Of a stretch of 43,337 nt of DNA, positions 23,984 through 32,258 are shown piece after piece (within the stretch, counting starts at the first letter, position 1; every line of letters begins with the position of its first letter). The stretch spans positions 1-43,337 of the forward strand of contig JAHFNO010000011.1 of the NCBI GenBank assembly GCA_023267275.1, written 5' to 3'. Under the pieces are notes generated by a model, which saw only the letters and a program-made list of their open reading frames with translations, was not told the DNA's origin and did not search any database. The DNA is from Candidatus Nomurabacteria bacterium. GTDB lineage: Bacteria > Patescibacteriota > Minisyncoccia > Phycocordibacterales > UBA9973. The position numbers and the translations under genes are program-made.

Positions 23984-25522
23984 TAATCGATTGGTCGCAG
24001 GTTCGATCCCTGCCGGGGGAGCCAGATAGGACTCAGCGAGTTCTAAAACCAAATTAAAGGGAGAAGAGACCGTAAAATATAGCTTTTCTCCATCAACGGT
24101 CGGGTTCTGAAGTAAATAATTCAGAAACGCTCTTTTTCCTGCTACGTCAGAACTGTTCTCGAAAATGGTTTTTGCACGACGTGCTACAGAAAGCACTGTG
24201 GCAACGGTCGTTTGGTAATCGTAGTCAGCTTTGCGGTGTTCAGAAAGTTCAACTTCCAAGAGCTGAAGCTTGTCGGAGAACTCTTGATGTTTTCTGTCAT
24301 AAACGTCCTTAGTAATACTCTGGCTGAGATATGCTTCGAGTAATCGGTCATCTTTTATTTTGATTTGCTCATATTCATCGCGCACGCGGACAATCTGCGC
24401 CTTGTGATAAACAACCTCGGCCTCGGTATTTTTGCGAAGCTCATCAACAAGCCCAATCTGTGCTTCCTCTGTGATGCTCTCAAAACGCTCCAAAAGCTCG
24501 TACACGGGCTTCAGGAAGTGCTTCTCATTCACATACTCTCTACGACAAATCTTTTTGCCATTAGTGCAAGAACCGATATTATATTCTTTTCCACTCGGCT
24601 TGATTGTATGCTCGAATGTAATCGCGCAATCACATCTATGGCATTTCAATAGCCCACCAAAAATAAACTCTCGTGAAAGAGCTTTGTGTAGGTGCTGATT
24701 GCGCTTCTGCCGCACGTCTTGGCATCGCTCAAAAATATCGCGTGATATAAGGCGAGGATATTTGTGTTCCCAAGAGCCATACTTTTTCGATGTCGCAATA
24801 CCGCAGTAAAAACTATCCTTCAGCATGTTCTCAATACAGCTTTTTGATAGTGTAAAACCATTCAAGCTACGCAAGCCCTCGTTGGTCATCTGTATTCGTA
24901 TCGTCTCTAGGGAATAATTACCGGTAACATACAACTCAAACATCTTGCGGACAAGGTGCTCGCGGTCGGGGTCGAGAATAATATCCTTTCGCAGTCGCTT
25001 TTCGGCATCGAGTGAGACATTGAGATAGCCCAAGCGCACCTGTCCTGTCCACTCGCCATTTCTGCGCTTCTGTTCAAACGCACGGCGCACGTTATCGCCG
25101 ATAGCATCGGAGTAGTATTTTGCCAAACCCAAACTCATACTGAATTGGAACTTTTCAACAGCAGACATTTGGCTGTTGACTACTTGGCCTTCGGATACGA
25201 AATGAAGCTCTATTTTTCCATCAAGAGCCATTTCGTAAAGTAAAGCAACACGCTTGTCGAATACGCTTCGTGAGAGGCGGTCTACTTTGTCGAAGCACAC
25301 AGCAATTTTCTCTTTGCTTGCTTCCTCTTGGATGCGCTCGACAATCACATCAAACTCGTCGCGCTTGGTCTTGTATGCACTTTCCTCAAAGCTATACGCT
25401 TCGATAAGTACAAACCCTTTCTTTTCGCGGTATTTTTTTTGTCGCTCTGCTTGCGCAGGCAAAGAATTGCCTGCATCTTTTTGTTCTAGTGTTGATACTC
25501 GTCCGATTTCAATGCTTCTCAT
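23972..25522 (-). CDS. Large serine recombinase (integrase)
   Basis: The 516-residue protein has an N-terminal resolvase domain with catalytic Ser10 (GRVSTLEQ) and FDKVDRLSRS. A recombinase domain follows (about 140-280), then a zinc ribbon (CHRCD, then CTNGKKICRREYV), a coiled coil (365-430) and a short C-terminal region. The last 17 residues (LAPPAGIEPATNRLHLS) are read from the antisense of tRNA-Asn exon 2 and the intron end, so the gene crosses the attachment junction. It should catalyse element integration and excision. Its start overlaps the upstream membrane-protein gene by 4 nt. Confidence 0.95.
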   Translation of the reverse strand: MRSIEIGRVSTLEQKDAGNSLPAQAERQKKYREKKGFVLIEAYSFEESAYKTKRDEFDVIVERIQEEASKEKIAVCFDKVDRLSRSVFDKRVALLYEMALDGKIELHFVSEGQVVNSQMSAVEKFQFSMSLGLAKYYSDAIGDNVRRAFEQKRRNGEWTGQVRLGYLNVSLDAEKRLRKDIILDPDREHLVRKMFELYVTGNYSLETIRIQMTNEGLRSLNGFTLSKSCIENMLKDSFYCGIATSKKYGSWEHKYPRLISRDIFERCQDVRQKRNQHLHKALSREFIFGGLLKCHRCDCAITFEHTIKPSGKEYNIGSCTNGKKICRREYVNEKHFLKPVYELLERFESITEEAQIGLVDELRKNTEAEVVYHKAQIVRVRDEYEQIKIKDDRLLEAYLSQSITKDVYDRKHQEFSDKLQLLEVELSEHRKADYDYQTTVATVLSVARRAKTIFENSSDVAGKRAFLNYLLQNPTVDGEKLYFTVSSPFNLVLELAESYLAPPAGIEPATNRLHLS

Positions 25523-26190
25523 TTTGTTGGTTTGATTTTTCCGAGAACGATGTAGTAGAAAGCTCTGCGCATCACTTCAAAAATAATCAAAATTACTAAG
25601 TTGCCCCATACGAAAAGTTTGATGGCCTCAAAGTATGAGAATACCGGCTTAATATCGAACTGATGGCTGTGGTATGTTTCTAACCTATCAATAGCGTCGC
25701 TGACCGCTTCATTCACGGTTGCGTGGTTAGCTTCAGCAATATGGACTTCACTATTATATTTTTGCACCGCGCTGTTCGTATCGCTGATGGTCGGGTCGTC
25801 TTTTTGGACATCAGAAATTATTTGATACAAGGCAAGGTTTACTTGGCTTTGGTCGTTTACGCCTGAGCATTTAGACAAAATCGTTTTTACATCATATTCA
25901 TTTGTCGGGTCGCTGTAAAAATCCTTATAATTTGTAAAATCAGTATTCGCTAACAAGAACAAATCGAGGTCTTTCAAACTGAAGCTTTTGTATCCTTCGG
26001 GAATAGTATTGTGGTAGTGCTGAATGTTGCATTGAACAATACTCTTCTCTTGATTTAGCTGTCTTGCGCCGCTTGAAAAACTGACTAAGTTGAAAACCAG
26101 TAGCACTGCCACAAAAACTAAAAGGAACAGCACTTTTAGGAGTCGATACCAAACTTTTGTATTCAAGTGGGTTATGGTTTTTGTTTCCAT
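25519..26190 (-). CDS. Hypothetical membrane protein of the mobile element, 223 aa
   Basis: Two transmembrane helices (about 15-36 and 183-208) flank an extracytoplasmic helical domain (40-180). No family is recognised. The 4-nt ATGA overlap with the recombinase and the 2-nt gap to the HTH gene place it in the integration operon. A link to integration is inferred from position only. Confidence 0.8.
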   Translation of the reverse strand: METKTITHLNTKVWYRLLKVLFLLVFVAVLLVFNLVSFSSGARQLNQEKSIVQCNIQHYHNTIPEGYKSFSLKDLDLFLLANTDFTNYKDFYSDPTNEYDVKTILSKCSGVNDQSQVNLALYQIISDVQKDDPTISDTNSAVQKYNSEVHIAEANHATVNEAVSDAIDRLETYHSHQFDIKPVFSYFEAIKLFVWGNLVILIIFEVMRRAFYYIVLGKIKPTK

Positions 26191-26192
26191 AT

Positions 26193-26369
26193 TTATTTTG
26201 TTTTAACGCTATTGAGAAATCGGTCAAACTCCTTTTTGTCTATGCGGTAGTCACGACCGATTTTGAGCGCATGCAAGCGACCGGCTTTGATGTAACGGTA
26301 AATTGTCATGATGTTTATCTCTAGCATGTCGGCCAGTTCTTCAGCTTTATAGAATGGTTTATTTTTCAT
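26193..26369 (-). CDS. Excisionase-like helix-turn-helix protein, 58 aa
   Basis: This is a MerR/excisionase-type DNA-binding domain (YKAEELADMLEINIMTIYRYIKAG followed by RLHALKIGRDYRIDKKEFDRFL). Such proteins direct excision or regulate plasmid genes. An in-frame ATG at 26381 would add four residues and lengthen the overlap with the upstream gene; the choice is uncertain. Confidence 0.85.
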   Translation of the reverse strand: MKNKPFYKAEELADMLEINIMTIYRYIKAGRLHALKIGRDYRIDKKEFDRFLNSVKTK

Positions 26370-26916
26370 TTTCCTCATCATCGGTTAGCTCCATTAGTAT
26401 ACTTGACACTGATTTACAAGGCAACAACGCAGAGGACGATAGCAATACCTCTTGGCATGTATCGAGAAGCTCCTTGCTTATGATGCGGTCGTAGCAATGC
26501 TCATAGGAACCGTGGGCTTCCGAAGCAATAATACCGCAGTAAAACGGATTTGTGAGTACGCGCATAATTTGGCTTCTCGACAGCAACGCGCCATTCGGGT
26601 TGTCGGCTCTCATTTCTGGCATTTCTTTTTTGATAGCCGCAATCGGGTCAATACTAAAAAGGCACAGTTCAAACATTCTTTTAACCAAGTGGCTTTGCTC
26701 GGTATCAAGAATGATTTTTTTGCCCTTATAATCTGCCTCGTTCATGCGAGTATTGATATACCCGAAAGGCGCACGGCCTATAAGCTCGCCCCTCTTACGC
26801 TTCAACTCGAACGCGCGGCGCACGTTTTCGCTTATGGCATTTGAATAATACTTTGTTACCAATTTTTTCAAGTCATCTTGGAACGTTTCCGATGCACGAT
26901 TTTTATTTGTTTCCAT
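26359..26916 (-). CDS. Serine-recombinase relative lacking the catalytic domain
   Basis: The 185-residue protein aligns only with the central recombinase domain of the integrase at 23972-25522. Shared blocks are YYSNAISENVRRAFELKR, IILDTEQSHLVKRMFEL, NPFYCGIIASEAHGSYEH and ISKELLDTCQEV. It has no resolvase catalytic domain, zinc ribbon or coiled coil. The ORF is intact and overlaps both neighbours in the operon (14 nt with rep upstream), so it looks functional. It could be a DNA-binding partner, directionality factor or competitor of the integrase. Confidence 0.85.
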   Translation of the reverse strand: METNKNRASETFQDDLKKLVTKYYSNAISENVRRAFELKRKRGELIGRAPFGYINTRMNEADYKGKKIILDTEQSHLVKRMFELCLFSIDPIAAIKKEMPEMRADNPNGALLSRSQIMRVLTNPFYCGIIASEAHGSYEHCYDRIISKELLDTCQEVLLSSSALLPCKSVSSILMELTDDEENEK

Positions 26917-28033
26917 AATTTTGTATTTTGTAAGGTTTATAATTTACTAAAGCACTGTCGATTTGCGTGACCCAATCCCGAAGTTTGTTTTTCGTGATAA
27001 GCTCGCCTGCTGTCTGCATGTCTTTTGCAATCCTGTACCATGTCCGGTCGTGCGCCTTTTTCGTAACGATTGAGCGTAGCTCCCTCATTCCGTTTTCGTC
27101 CTTGCCGACAATGAAAAGTCCGAGGTAGTAAATCGCTCGTGTCGGTTTCAATTTCGGATTGGCAAGGTATAGCGTTCGCAAAATGTCCTTCTGAGTTAAG
27201 GAGATTGAAAAAAGTCCAAGATTGCGTTCCTTTATGAGTTTTTTCCAATAATCCAAAACCACTTTTTGAGCTATTTCTACTCTGAAAATATCTCGGAAGG
27301 TGGGATTTTTTGCATAGCCCAATTTTTCAAGCACACTGTTCATTTTTTGCTTTTGGCTCAGTCGAACCTCAAAGCGTATAATTTCGAGCATTTCTGATTT
27401 TTTCAATTCTCCAAACAAACTGCGCTGATACGGCGGTTGGTCTTTGTCTATCGCTCGTTTCTTGTCCTTGCCCAAGTCGGACACTTTGTCATAAATGACG
27501 AGTTGATGTGCAGTCGTATGAGCATACAAGCTCTGTCCGTCATTGATGTACCGCGAACGCGCAAAGTCGAACGTCTTGCGAAGATTGACCTTGTTCATTT
27601 CACTTATGAGGTGGCTCGCTGTATAGCCGTCTTCCAGTTTGATGTTCTTACCGAAATGCACTGCGCTCACTGATGCGTTTTGAAGTATGGGTTTGTTTAC
27701 AACTATGCCCATCGTTTTCAATCTGTCCTGTAGGGTATCAATGACCTCCGAAAAATCTTTCTCTTCAAGCTCGTCGAGGTTGTTTAGAAAAAGCAATTTC
27801 GGCACGGAGAACTCGATGCGAACGTTGGCGTCCTTATAAAAGCCCTTGCGCTTATATCCGGTCAATCGAGGGAAATACAGTCCGCTGTCCAAATCCCTTT
27901 TTGAAGGATTTTTTACAAACTTGTCGTACTGTTCCGTCTTTGAATACAGGTTCCAAGACGGCACGCCCTGATTTGCCAAATCGAGTATCAGCATTTTATC
28001 TTTCGGTATAAGCAGGCAAATCGTATCAATCAT
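26903..28033 (-). CDS. Rolling-circle-type replication initiator (phage/plasmid Rep-like)
   Basis: The 376-residue protein matches the general pattern of phage/plasmid replication initiators: RIEFSVPKLLF, then HTTAHQLVIYDK (the IYDK motif) and later MLEIIRFEVRLSQKQK, typical of Rep_trans/filamentous-phage gpII-type proteins. Such enzymes nick the origin through a Tyr. Candidates are the Tyr residues near 180-200, but the active one cannot be fixed here. It heads a five-gene overlapping operon ending in the integrase. A structured region upstream may be its origin. Confidence 0.75.
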   Translation of the reverse strand: MIDTICLLIPKDKMLILDLANQGVPSWNLYSKTEQYDKFVKNPSKRDLDSGLYFPRLTGYKRKGFYKDANVRIEFSVPKLLFLNNLDELEEKDFSEVIDTLQDRLKTMGIVVNKPILQNASVSAVHFGKNIKLEDGYTASHLISEMNKVNLRKTFDFARSRYINDGQSLYAHTTAHQLVIYDKVSDLGKDKKRAIDKDQPPYQRSLFGELKKSEMLEIIRFEVRLSQKQKMNSVLEKLGYAKNPTFRDIFRVEIAQKVVLDYWKKLIKERNLGLFSISLTQKDILRTLYLANPKLKPTRAIYYLGLFIVGKDENGMRELRSIVTKKAHDRTWYRIAKDMQTAGELITKNKLRDWVTQIDSALVNYKPYKIQNYGNK

Positions 28034-28325
28034 CCGTCTTCTTTTTTAATGCGTTGATAACGTGCAGGGTCTTGTACCTTGTCCTCTTTCATAAGCCATG
28101 CGAATACGCCGACGAACCGCTCCCTTTCAACAAGGGAGCGGTCTTTTATTTCAAACGGCTTTTTCTGTTGTTCAGAATGTTCCTGCACATTTTGAGGTTA
28201 CAGAACACTCTGCGCCACACAGGTCAATAAAAACGAGAGGGGCATTTTGGTCAAATGACAAAAAATAACCTTATTTTATAAGGTGAAAAATGTCCCTCTG
28301 TAACCTTGGTTGTTGAATTAAAACT
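28034..28325. other. Intergenic region upstream of rep, candidate replication origin
   Basis: A nested cruciform lies at 28237-28298: outer GAGGGGCATTTT (28237-28248) with AAAATGTCCCTC (28287-28298), inner ACCTTATTTTATAAGGT (28268-28284). A second hairpin, CCGCTCCCTT/AAGGGAGCGG, is at about 28118-28142. GGTTACAGA-type sequence occurs in inverted orientation near 28195 and 28300. There is no gene. The nick site cannot be assigned. Confidence 0.5.
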
Positions 28326-29852
28326 TTACCCCTCTTTTGCGTGTATGCGCATCCGTAATTTCGATTTGTCCGGCGACCAATCAAAAGTGATGTATCCCTG
28401 CAAAGCCCTTATTTTCTGTAGCTCTTTTATCGCATGCGTGATTATTTTCCTCTTTTCATTTTGTGGGTCACTTTTTAGTCCGCTGTTCACGTTGTCTCTT
28501 CGGAGGGAGATGGCTGTGTATAACTTATCTATTCCTTGAAATGTCGGATTAAACGAAACATCAGTTGCTTTATTTTCAGGACTAAAAAGACATCGAGCAA
28601 GGCGATACTGCCGCGTATCAATCTGGCCAATTCGTATCCTCTCGCCTCGCGCGAAAAGCTGAAGGAAGCCGTGTTTCTTTTTTCGGTATTCAAAAGTTCC
28701 AAGCGTGATTTTCATGTTTGAAGGAACCGCATCGGCATGTGCGGTATTTTGCTCGGTTACGACTGAAGCCACATCGACCGTGTCGATTTTCTTTTCATTC
28801 AATTTGACCCTAAAAACAAAACCACGGTCGTACATATCAAACATCTCTGTCGCTCCATAGAAAAAACGTTCAATTTCCAAATAGCCCTCTTTTTCAAGCG
28901 CGAGTATGGCATGCACAAAAAGAAAAAGGTCGGCGGTCTTGCTGTCTTCGTTGTCGATGGCGAGCTTTACCACTTCACCTTTCAGGTCGCCGATATACTT
29001 CGGCTCAAAGTACGGATTGCTGATTTCCAGTTCCTCTCGTTGATATTCATCACGCTTTTGCGTAATGCACTCAACCAACAAATCCCTCTGTTTTTTGTGC
29101 CCGAAAAATTGTCGAGGAAGCGGTGTCGGCATGGTCTGGCCTTCAGATAAAAAATTACCTGTCAGTCCGACCTTGCTCATACCGTCGAGCTTGTCGCTCG
29201 CAAACAAGCCGAGATAGTCGGCGAGGTATGTGTCGAGCTTGCCTGTATTTTTCAGCACCAAGCTAAAATCCGCGTGCTCAAAAATCAGCTTGGCCAGTTC
29301 GGTTTGGCAGTCATCGGTAAACGGTATTTTTCTTGCCTTGTTGTGCTTATAGTAAATATCTAAAAACTTTTGTGAGTCAGCAGTATTCCATTTCCCATCG
29401 TCGCCCTCGACAACAAGCTTGTTTACGAGCGCGATAAAATCCGGCTCTGCTTCCTTGTTTAAAATCGCATCTTGATACGCTTTTACTGGATGGTGTTTGT
29501 GTCCGTTCCATTCGCACAAAAATCCGGCTTCTTCCAAGCTGTAGTACGTTCTGGCTTCAACGGAAAATCCTTTCGGGTCGAACAGTTTGCCGAGGTCGAG
29601 CAAGTACAAGAGAACGACCGGCGATTGTGCCTTTCGGCGTATGGCGTTAAGAGTTCGGTTTCGGAACTTTTCCAGTTCCGCTTTTACGGTGTCCGCATTT
29701 TCAGGAATGTGAAAAGTGTATTTGTTTTTCGGCTCGAACGCATCGCACGATTGGGTCGAAACGCGTCCATATTTTCGGAGTTGATACAAAATATATAGCT
29801 CTTTTTCGTCGAGATATTTTTTGCTTTCGTTTTTTATATCCAATCCTTCCAT
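28326..29852 (-). CDS. Hypothetical protein of the mobile element, 508 aa
   Basis: A large, mostly helical cytoplasmic protein; no family is recognised. The N-terminal third (ELYILYQLRKYGRVSTQSCDAF, LEKFRNRTLNAIRRKAQ) could hold a winged-helix DNA-binding unit; the C-terminus (about 400-508) is richer in beta segments. It lies upstream of the putative origin and rep on the same strand, so a role in replication or its control is possible. Confidence 0.75.
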   Translation of the reverse strand: MEGLDIKNESKKYLDEKELYILYQLRKYGRVSTQSCDAFEPKNKYTFHIPENADTVKAELEKFRNRTLNAIRRKAQSPVVLLYLLDLGKLFDPKGFSVEARTYYSLEEAGFLCEWNGHKHHPVKAYQDAILNKEAEPDFIALVNKLVVEGDDGKWNTADSQKFLDIYYKHNKARKIPFTDDCQTELAKLIFEHADFSLVLKNTGKLDTYLADYLGLFASDKLDGMSKVGLTGNFLSEGQTMPTPLPRQFFGHKKQRDLLVECITQKRDEYQREELEISNPYFEPKYIGDLKGEVVKLAIDNEDSKTADLFLFVHAILALEKEGYLEIERFFYGATEMFDMYDRGFVFRVKLNEKKIDTVDVASVVTEQNTAHADAVPSNMKITLGTFEYRKKKHGFLQLFARGERIRIGQIDTRQYRLARCLFSPENKATDVSFNPTFQGIDKLYTAISLRRDNVNSGLKSDPQNEKRKIITHAIKELQKIRALQGYITFDWSPDKSKLRMRIHAKEG

Positions 29853-29905
29853 GAACCGAGTTTACTCTAGTTTACATATTACTTCAATCTTTGCTATGCT
29901 GTAAG

Positions 29906-30123
29906 CACAACCGAATATGTGCGCAGTAACCTAACCCGTCGAGCAATCGGCGGTATGGCGAAAGTGAGTCGTATAAGGCACAAAGAACCCAACATGTTGG
30001 GGTTGCCTTATACGCCGCATCTGGAAACGGGTGCGCAGGGTTTAATAGCCCTGACCTACGTGTTGGGTTTTTTGCGTCCCAAAACAGGATTTACAAATAG
30101 CATCGCAAAACAAAAAGTAGAGT
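29906..30123 (+). ncRNA. Pseudoknotted leader RNA, copy 1
   Basis: After a TATGCT -10 (29894-29899), the leader holds P1 CCGTCGA-GCAA-TCGGCGG (29936-29953), P2 GTATAAGGCA (29971-29980) with TGCCTTATAC (30004-30013), P3 GCATCT/GGGTGC (30017-30034) and P4 CAGGG/CCCTG (30036-30053). In the P2 loop, AACCCAACATG (29986-29996) pairs with CGTGTTGGGTT (30059-30069), forming a pseudoknot followed by a T-run. It ends with GGATTTAC-AATAGCA before the ATG at 30124. The homologous copy 2 is on the minus strand at 39561-39770. Confidence 0.75.
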
Positions 30124-30516
30124 ATGGGAAAAGTAATCTTGGGAATTGTAGGAGTAATAGCCGTAATTGCCTTCATTGGAAATCTTGGTGGGTCATCGAG
30201 TCCGTCGAGTACAAGCACACCGGCTCCATCGACCAGTGTTGCCATTGGAGAAAATGGATACCTCCGAAACTCGGCAAATCCAATCATGGTTCCAATCAGC
30301 AAGTCGATTTTTGACGAGACGATGAAGCTCTCTGTCGCTGGCGATACCGCAGGCCTCGCTCGCATGGTAGTGGCAGGAGAAATCTTGATGGTCGATAACG
30401 GCACGCAAGTGAAAGTCATCGACAAAAACTTCGCTTCAACCGAGGTTCGGATTATGAGTGGCAAAAACTATGGAGAGTCCGGATGGGTTCCTATGGAGTT
30501 TGTTTCCAAAAATTAG
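30124..30516 (+). CDS. Secreted or membrane-anchored small protein with SH3-like domain
   Basis: The 130-residue protein has one N-terminal membrane helix (about 3-21) and a Ser/Pro/Thr linker (22-40). A small beta domain (60-130) includes GTQVKVIDKNFASTEVRIM and YGESGWVPMEF, resembling bacterial SH3 domains. It is preceded by the pseudoknot leader. Function unknown. Confidence 0.75.
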   Translation: MGKVILGIVGVIAVIAFIGNLGGSSSPSSTSTPAPSTSVAIGENGYLRNSANPIMVPISKSIFDETMKLSVAGDTAGLARMVVAGEILMVDNGTQVKVIDKNFASTEVRIMSGKNYGESGWVPMEFVSKN

Positions 30517-30569
30517 CATTCGTATTCAAAAAATATGCGATACGGATTTATCCCTAATTTTTTAATACC

Positions 30570-31244
30570 ATGAGCAAGAACATTGCAGTCGGAATACTCG
30601 CAGTAGCCGTCGTTGGCATATTTTCGCTCTCTGCATTCGCGCGACGTTCGCCGACGCTAGCCATATCCGCGCCAATCGACGGAATGTCCGTACAAGCCCC
30701 GAACATCGCCGTGTCGGGCGACGTGTCGCCACACAGCGCGTCCGTGACGGTAAATGGATTGGCGGTTTCCGTAAAAGGCGGTCATTTTAGCCAAAACCTG
30801 CCACTTTCGGCCGAGAAAAACCCTATCAGCGTCATCGCTACGAACGGCAAGAAAAGCGTGCGAGAGACGCTCACGGTGACGCGGATTTTTACGGAACAGG
30901 AAAAGGCAGATATGGCGGCGGCGAAAGCCAAGGCCGTAGCCGATGAGGTAGCGTATCAAAAAAGCCCTGCCGGAAAGCTCTGCAAAATGCTCGAAGCAGA
31001 GGGCAAGTTGAACGCTCGCGCCGATACACATGCCACGCGCGATGACTGCGAACGCGCCGCACGGGGCGATGTATGGATTGGCATGAATATATTTATGCTC
31101 TTCGCCGAGCGCGGTAGTAATCCAGACGCAGACAACAAATCGAACTACGGAGGCGGAAACCAGTACCAGTATTGTTGGTATGACATGTCGCCGGAATGTG
31201 TTTACTTGCAACCGAATAGTGATTTGATTAGCAGTTACAATTAA
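30570..31244 (+). CDS. Secreted protein with Ig-like domain, 224 aa
   Basis: A signal peptide (1-24) is followed by an Ig-like/bacterial cadherin-type domain (about 28-105: PIDGMSVQAPNIAVSGDVSP, VTVNGLAVSVKGGHF, NPISVIATNGKKSV), an Ala/Lys-rich helix (110-130) and a Cys-containing C-terminal region. Its GC content is clearly higher than the host genes, suggesting recent acquisition. Confidence 0.75.
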   Translation: MSKNIAVGILAVAVVGIFSLSAFARRSPTLAISAPIDGMSVQAPNIAVSGDVSPHSASVTVNGLAVSVKGGHFSQNLPLSAEKNPISVIATNGKKSVRETLTVTRIFTEQEKADMAAAKAKAVADEVAYQKSPAGKLCKMLEAEGKLNARADTHATRDDCERAARGDVWIGMNIFMLFAERGSNPDADNKSNYGGGNQYQYCWYDMSPECVYLQPNSDLISSYN

Positions 31245-31256
31245 CAAATAAAATAT

Positions 31257-31625
31257 ATGTTTGAAACAAAAACCATCGTGTGCACGAGATGTGAGCAGAC
31301 CGGAACGGCCAAGACAAGAACAAAAGGCAATTTTCTGATTGAGCTTATCCTCTGGCTCTGCTTCTTTGTTCCGGGCATCATTTATTCCATCTGGCGCATA
31401 TCGAGCCGCGAGAAAGTATGCCGAAACTGTGGCAGTACGGAAATCGTACCGGCCGACAGTCCGGCAGGCAAGAAAATCCTCGCGCGAGCGCACATTGGCG
31501 CAACCGCTCCGATTGAACCGGCAAAGAACGCGGCAACGCAGGTTGCGGAGCTATTCAAGCTCAAAGAACAGGGTGCTATTACGGAGGATGAGTTCAAGGC
31601 GCATAAGGCGAAATTGTTGAGCTAA
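31257..31625 (+). CDS. Zinc-ribbon membrane protein with C-terminal SHOCT domain
   Basis: The 122-residue protein has paired cysteines CTRC near the start and CRNC at about 59-62, flanking a membrane segment (IELILWLCFFVPGIIYSIW). The C-terminal SHOCT motif is AELFKLKEQGAITEDEFKAH. SHOCT modules are short helical hairpins often on phage or membrane proteins. The same SHOCT sequence occurs in the superinfection-immunity-like protein at 38613. Confidence 0.8.
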   Translation: MFETKTIVCTRCEQTGTAKTRTKGNFLIELILWLCFFVPGIIYSIWRISSREKVCRNCGSTEIVPADSPAGKKILARAHIGATAPIEPAKNAATQVAELFKLKEQGAITEDEFKAHKAKLLS

Positions 31626-32082
31626 AAAGTTTTCGATTTTTCGCCCTCCACACTGTTTTTCACACTGTTTTTCGAGTTTTTATCGAGTATTTTTGAGTAA
31701 TGATATTTCCGGCCGCTTCGGTGATATTTTCGGTGTTTTCATTGTTTTTGTCATTGTTTTTTGAGAAAGTGCAGGCAGTGGCCGGAACGTTCGACCCTTC
31801 GTTTCTTTTAAGTATTTTGCCTAGTCCACATTTTACTTTTTTGGGTGTTTTTGACATCGGTTCCCTGTTTTTACCCTGTTCTTTTGATTTTTGACGCCAT
31901 CGACCGGCTCGGTGCTTTTGCTAATTTTTTAATACCCCCCCACTGTTTTTTCCACTGTTTCCCTGCTTTTTACCTGCATTTTTATCAAGACCGCGAGTTT
32001 GGTCAATGTTCGACACGATAAGTTTTTCAACTGTTTACTTTACTATGCAGTACAAAAATTAGGTGATATAATCCGCACATAT
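31626..32082. repeat. Pyrimidine-skewed tract with CTGTTTTT repeats
   Basis: Between 31640 and 31990 the plus strand is dominated by T and C. Near-repeats of CACTGTTTTT, CCCTGTTTTT and CACTGTTTCC occur about eight times. No credible ORF lies here. The strand bias and iterated unit suggest iterons, a replication-related region or decayed sequence. A TATAAT box (32067-32072) for the next gene closes the segment. Confidence 0.5.
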
Positions 32083-32253
32083 ATGACTCCTGAAGAACAA
32101 GCTAAAAAAATCGAGGAAATCTACAACGAGGCCATCAAAAAAATGGAAGAGCTTGGTAAGGAAAGACGGGAAATAGTACGCGGATATATCAAGGAGCTTG
32201 AAGCTCAAAAAGCAGACGCAATTCGAGCGTCTCTTTTAGCAGACAACAAATAA
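32083..32253 (+). CDS. Small charged helical protein, 56 aa
   Basis: The ATG lies 11 nt after TATAAT, so it is nearly leaderless. The sequence MTPEEQAKKIEEIYNEAIKK is followed by a long Lys/Glu-rich helix. It lies 5 nt before the 459-aa coiled-coil gene and is probably cotranscribed. No family is recognised. Confidence 0.7.
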   Translation: MTPEEQAKKIEEIYNEAIKKMEELGKERREIVRGYIKELEAQKADAIRASLLADNK

Positions 32254-32258
32254 TATAT

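Larger units (their letters stand above)
23626..24024 (+). tRNA. tRNA-Asn(GUU), interrupted by a group I intron
   Basis: Exon 1 is 23626-23659 and exon 2 is 23984-24024. Spliced, the acceptor TCCCCTG pairs with CGGGGGA, the anticodon arm is ATCGA-CTGTTAA-TCGAT with anticodon GTT, the T arm is intact (GCAGGTTCGATCCCTGC) and CCA is encoded. The intron interrupts the anticodon itself, between positions 35 and 36. The antisense of exon 2 encodes the last residues of the adjacent recombinase, marking this as the integration site of the element to the right. Confidence 0.92.

Noticed and set aside
23972-24024. Conserved protein tail APPAGIEPATN as a functional domain
   Set aside because: It is the antisense translation of the tRNA 3' half, a known annotation artefact; only the run-through itself is of interest.
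26903-29852. Filamentous phage prophage
   Set aside because: The Rep-like gene alone is not enough: no Zot-type ATPase and no run of small coat-protein genes is seen nearby.
29919-30314. 131-aa ORF overlapping the leader RNA and the 30124 gene
   Set aside because: It runs through the pseudoknotted leader and overlaps a signal-peptide gene in another frame; no protein features.
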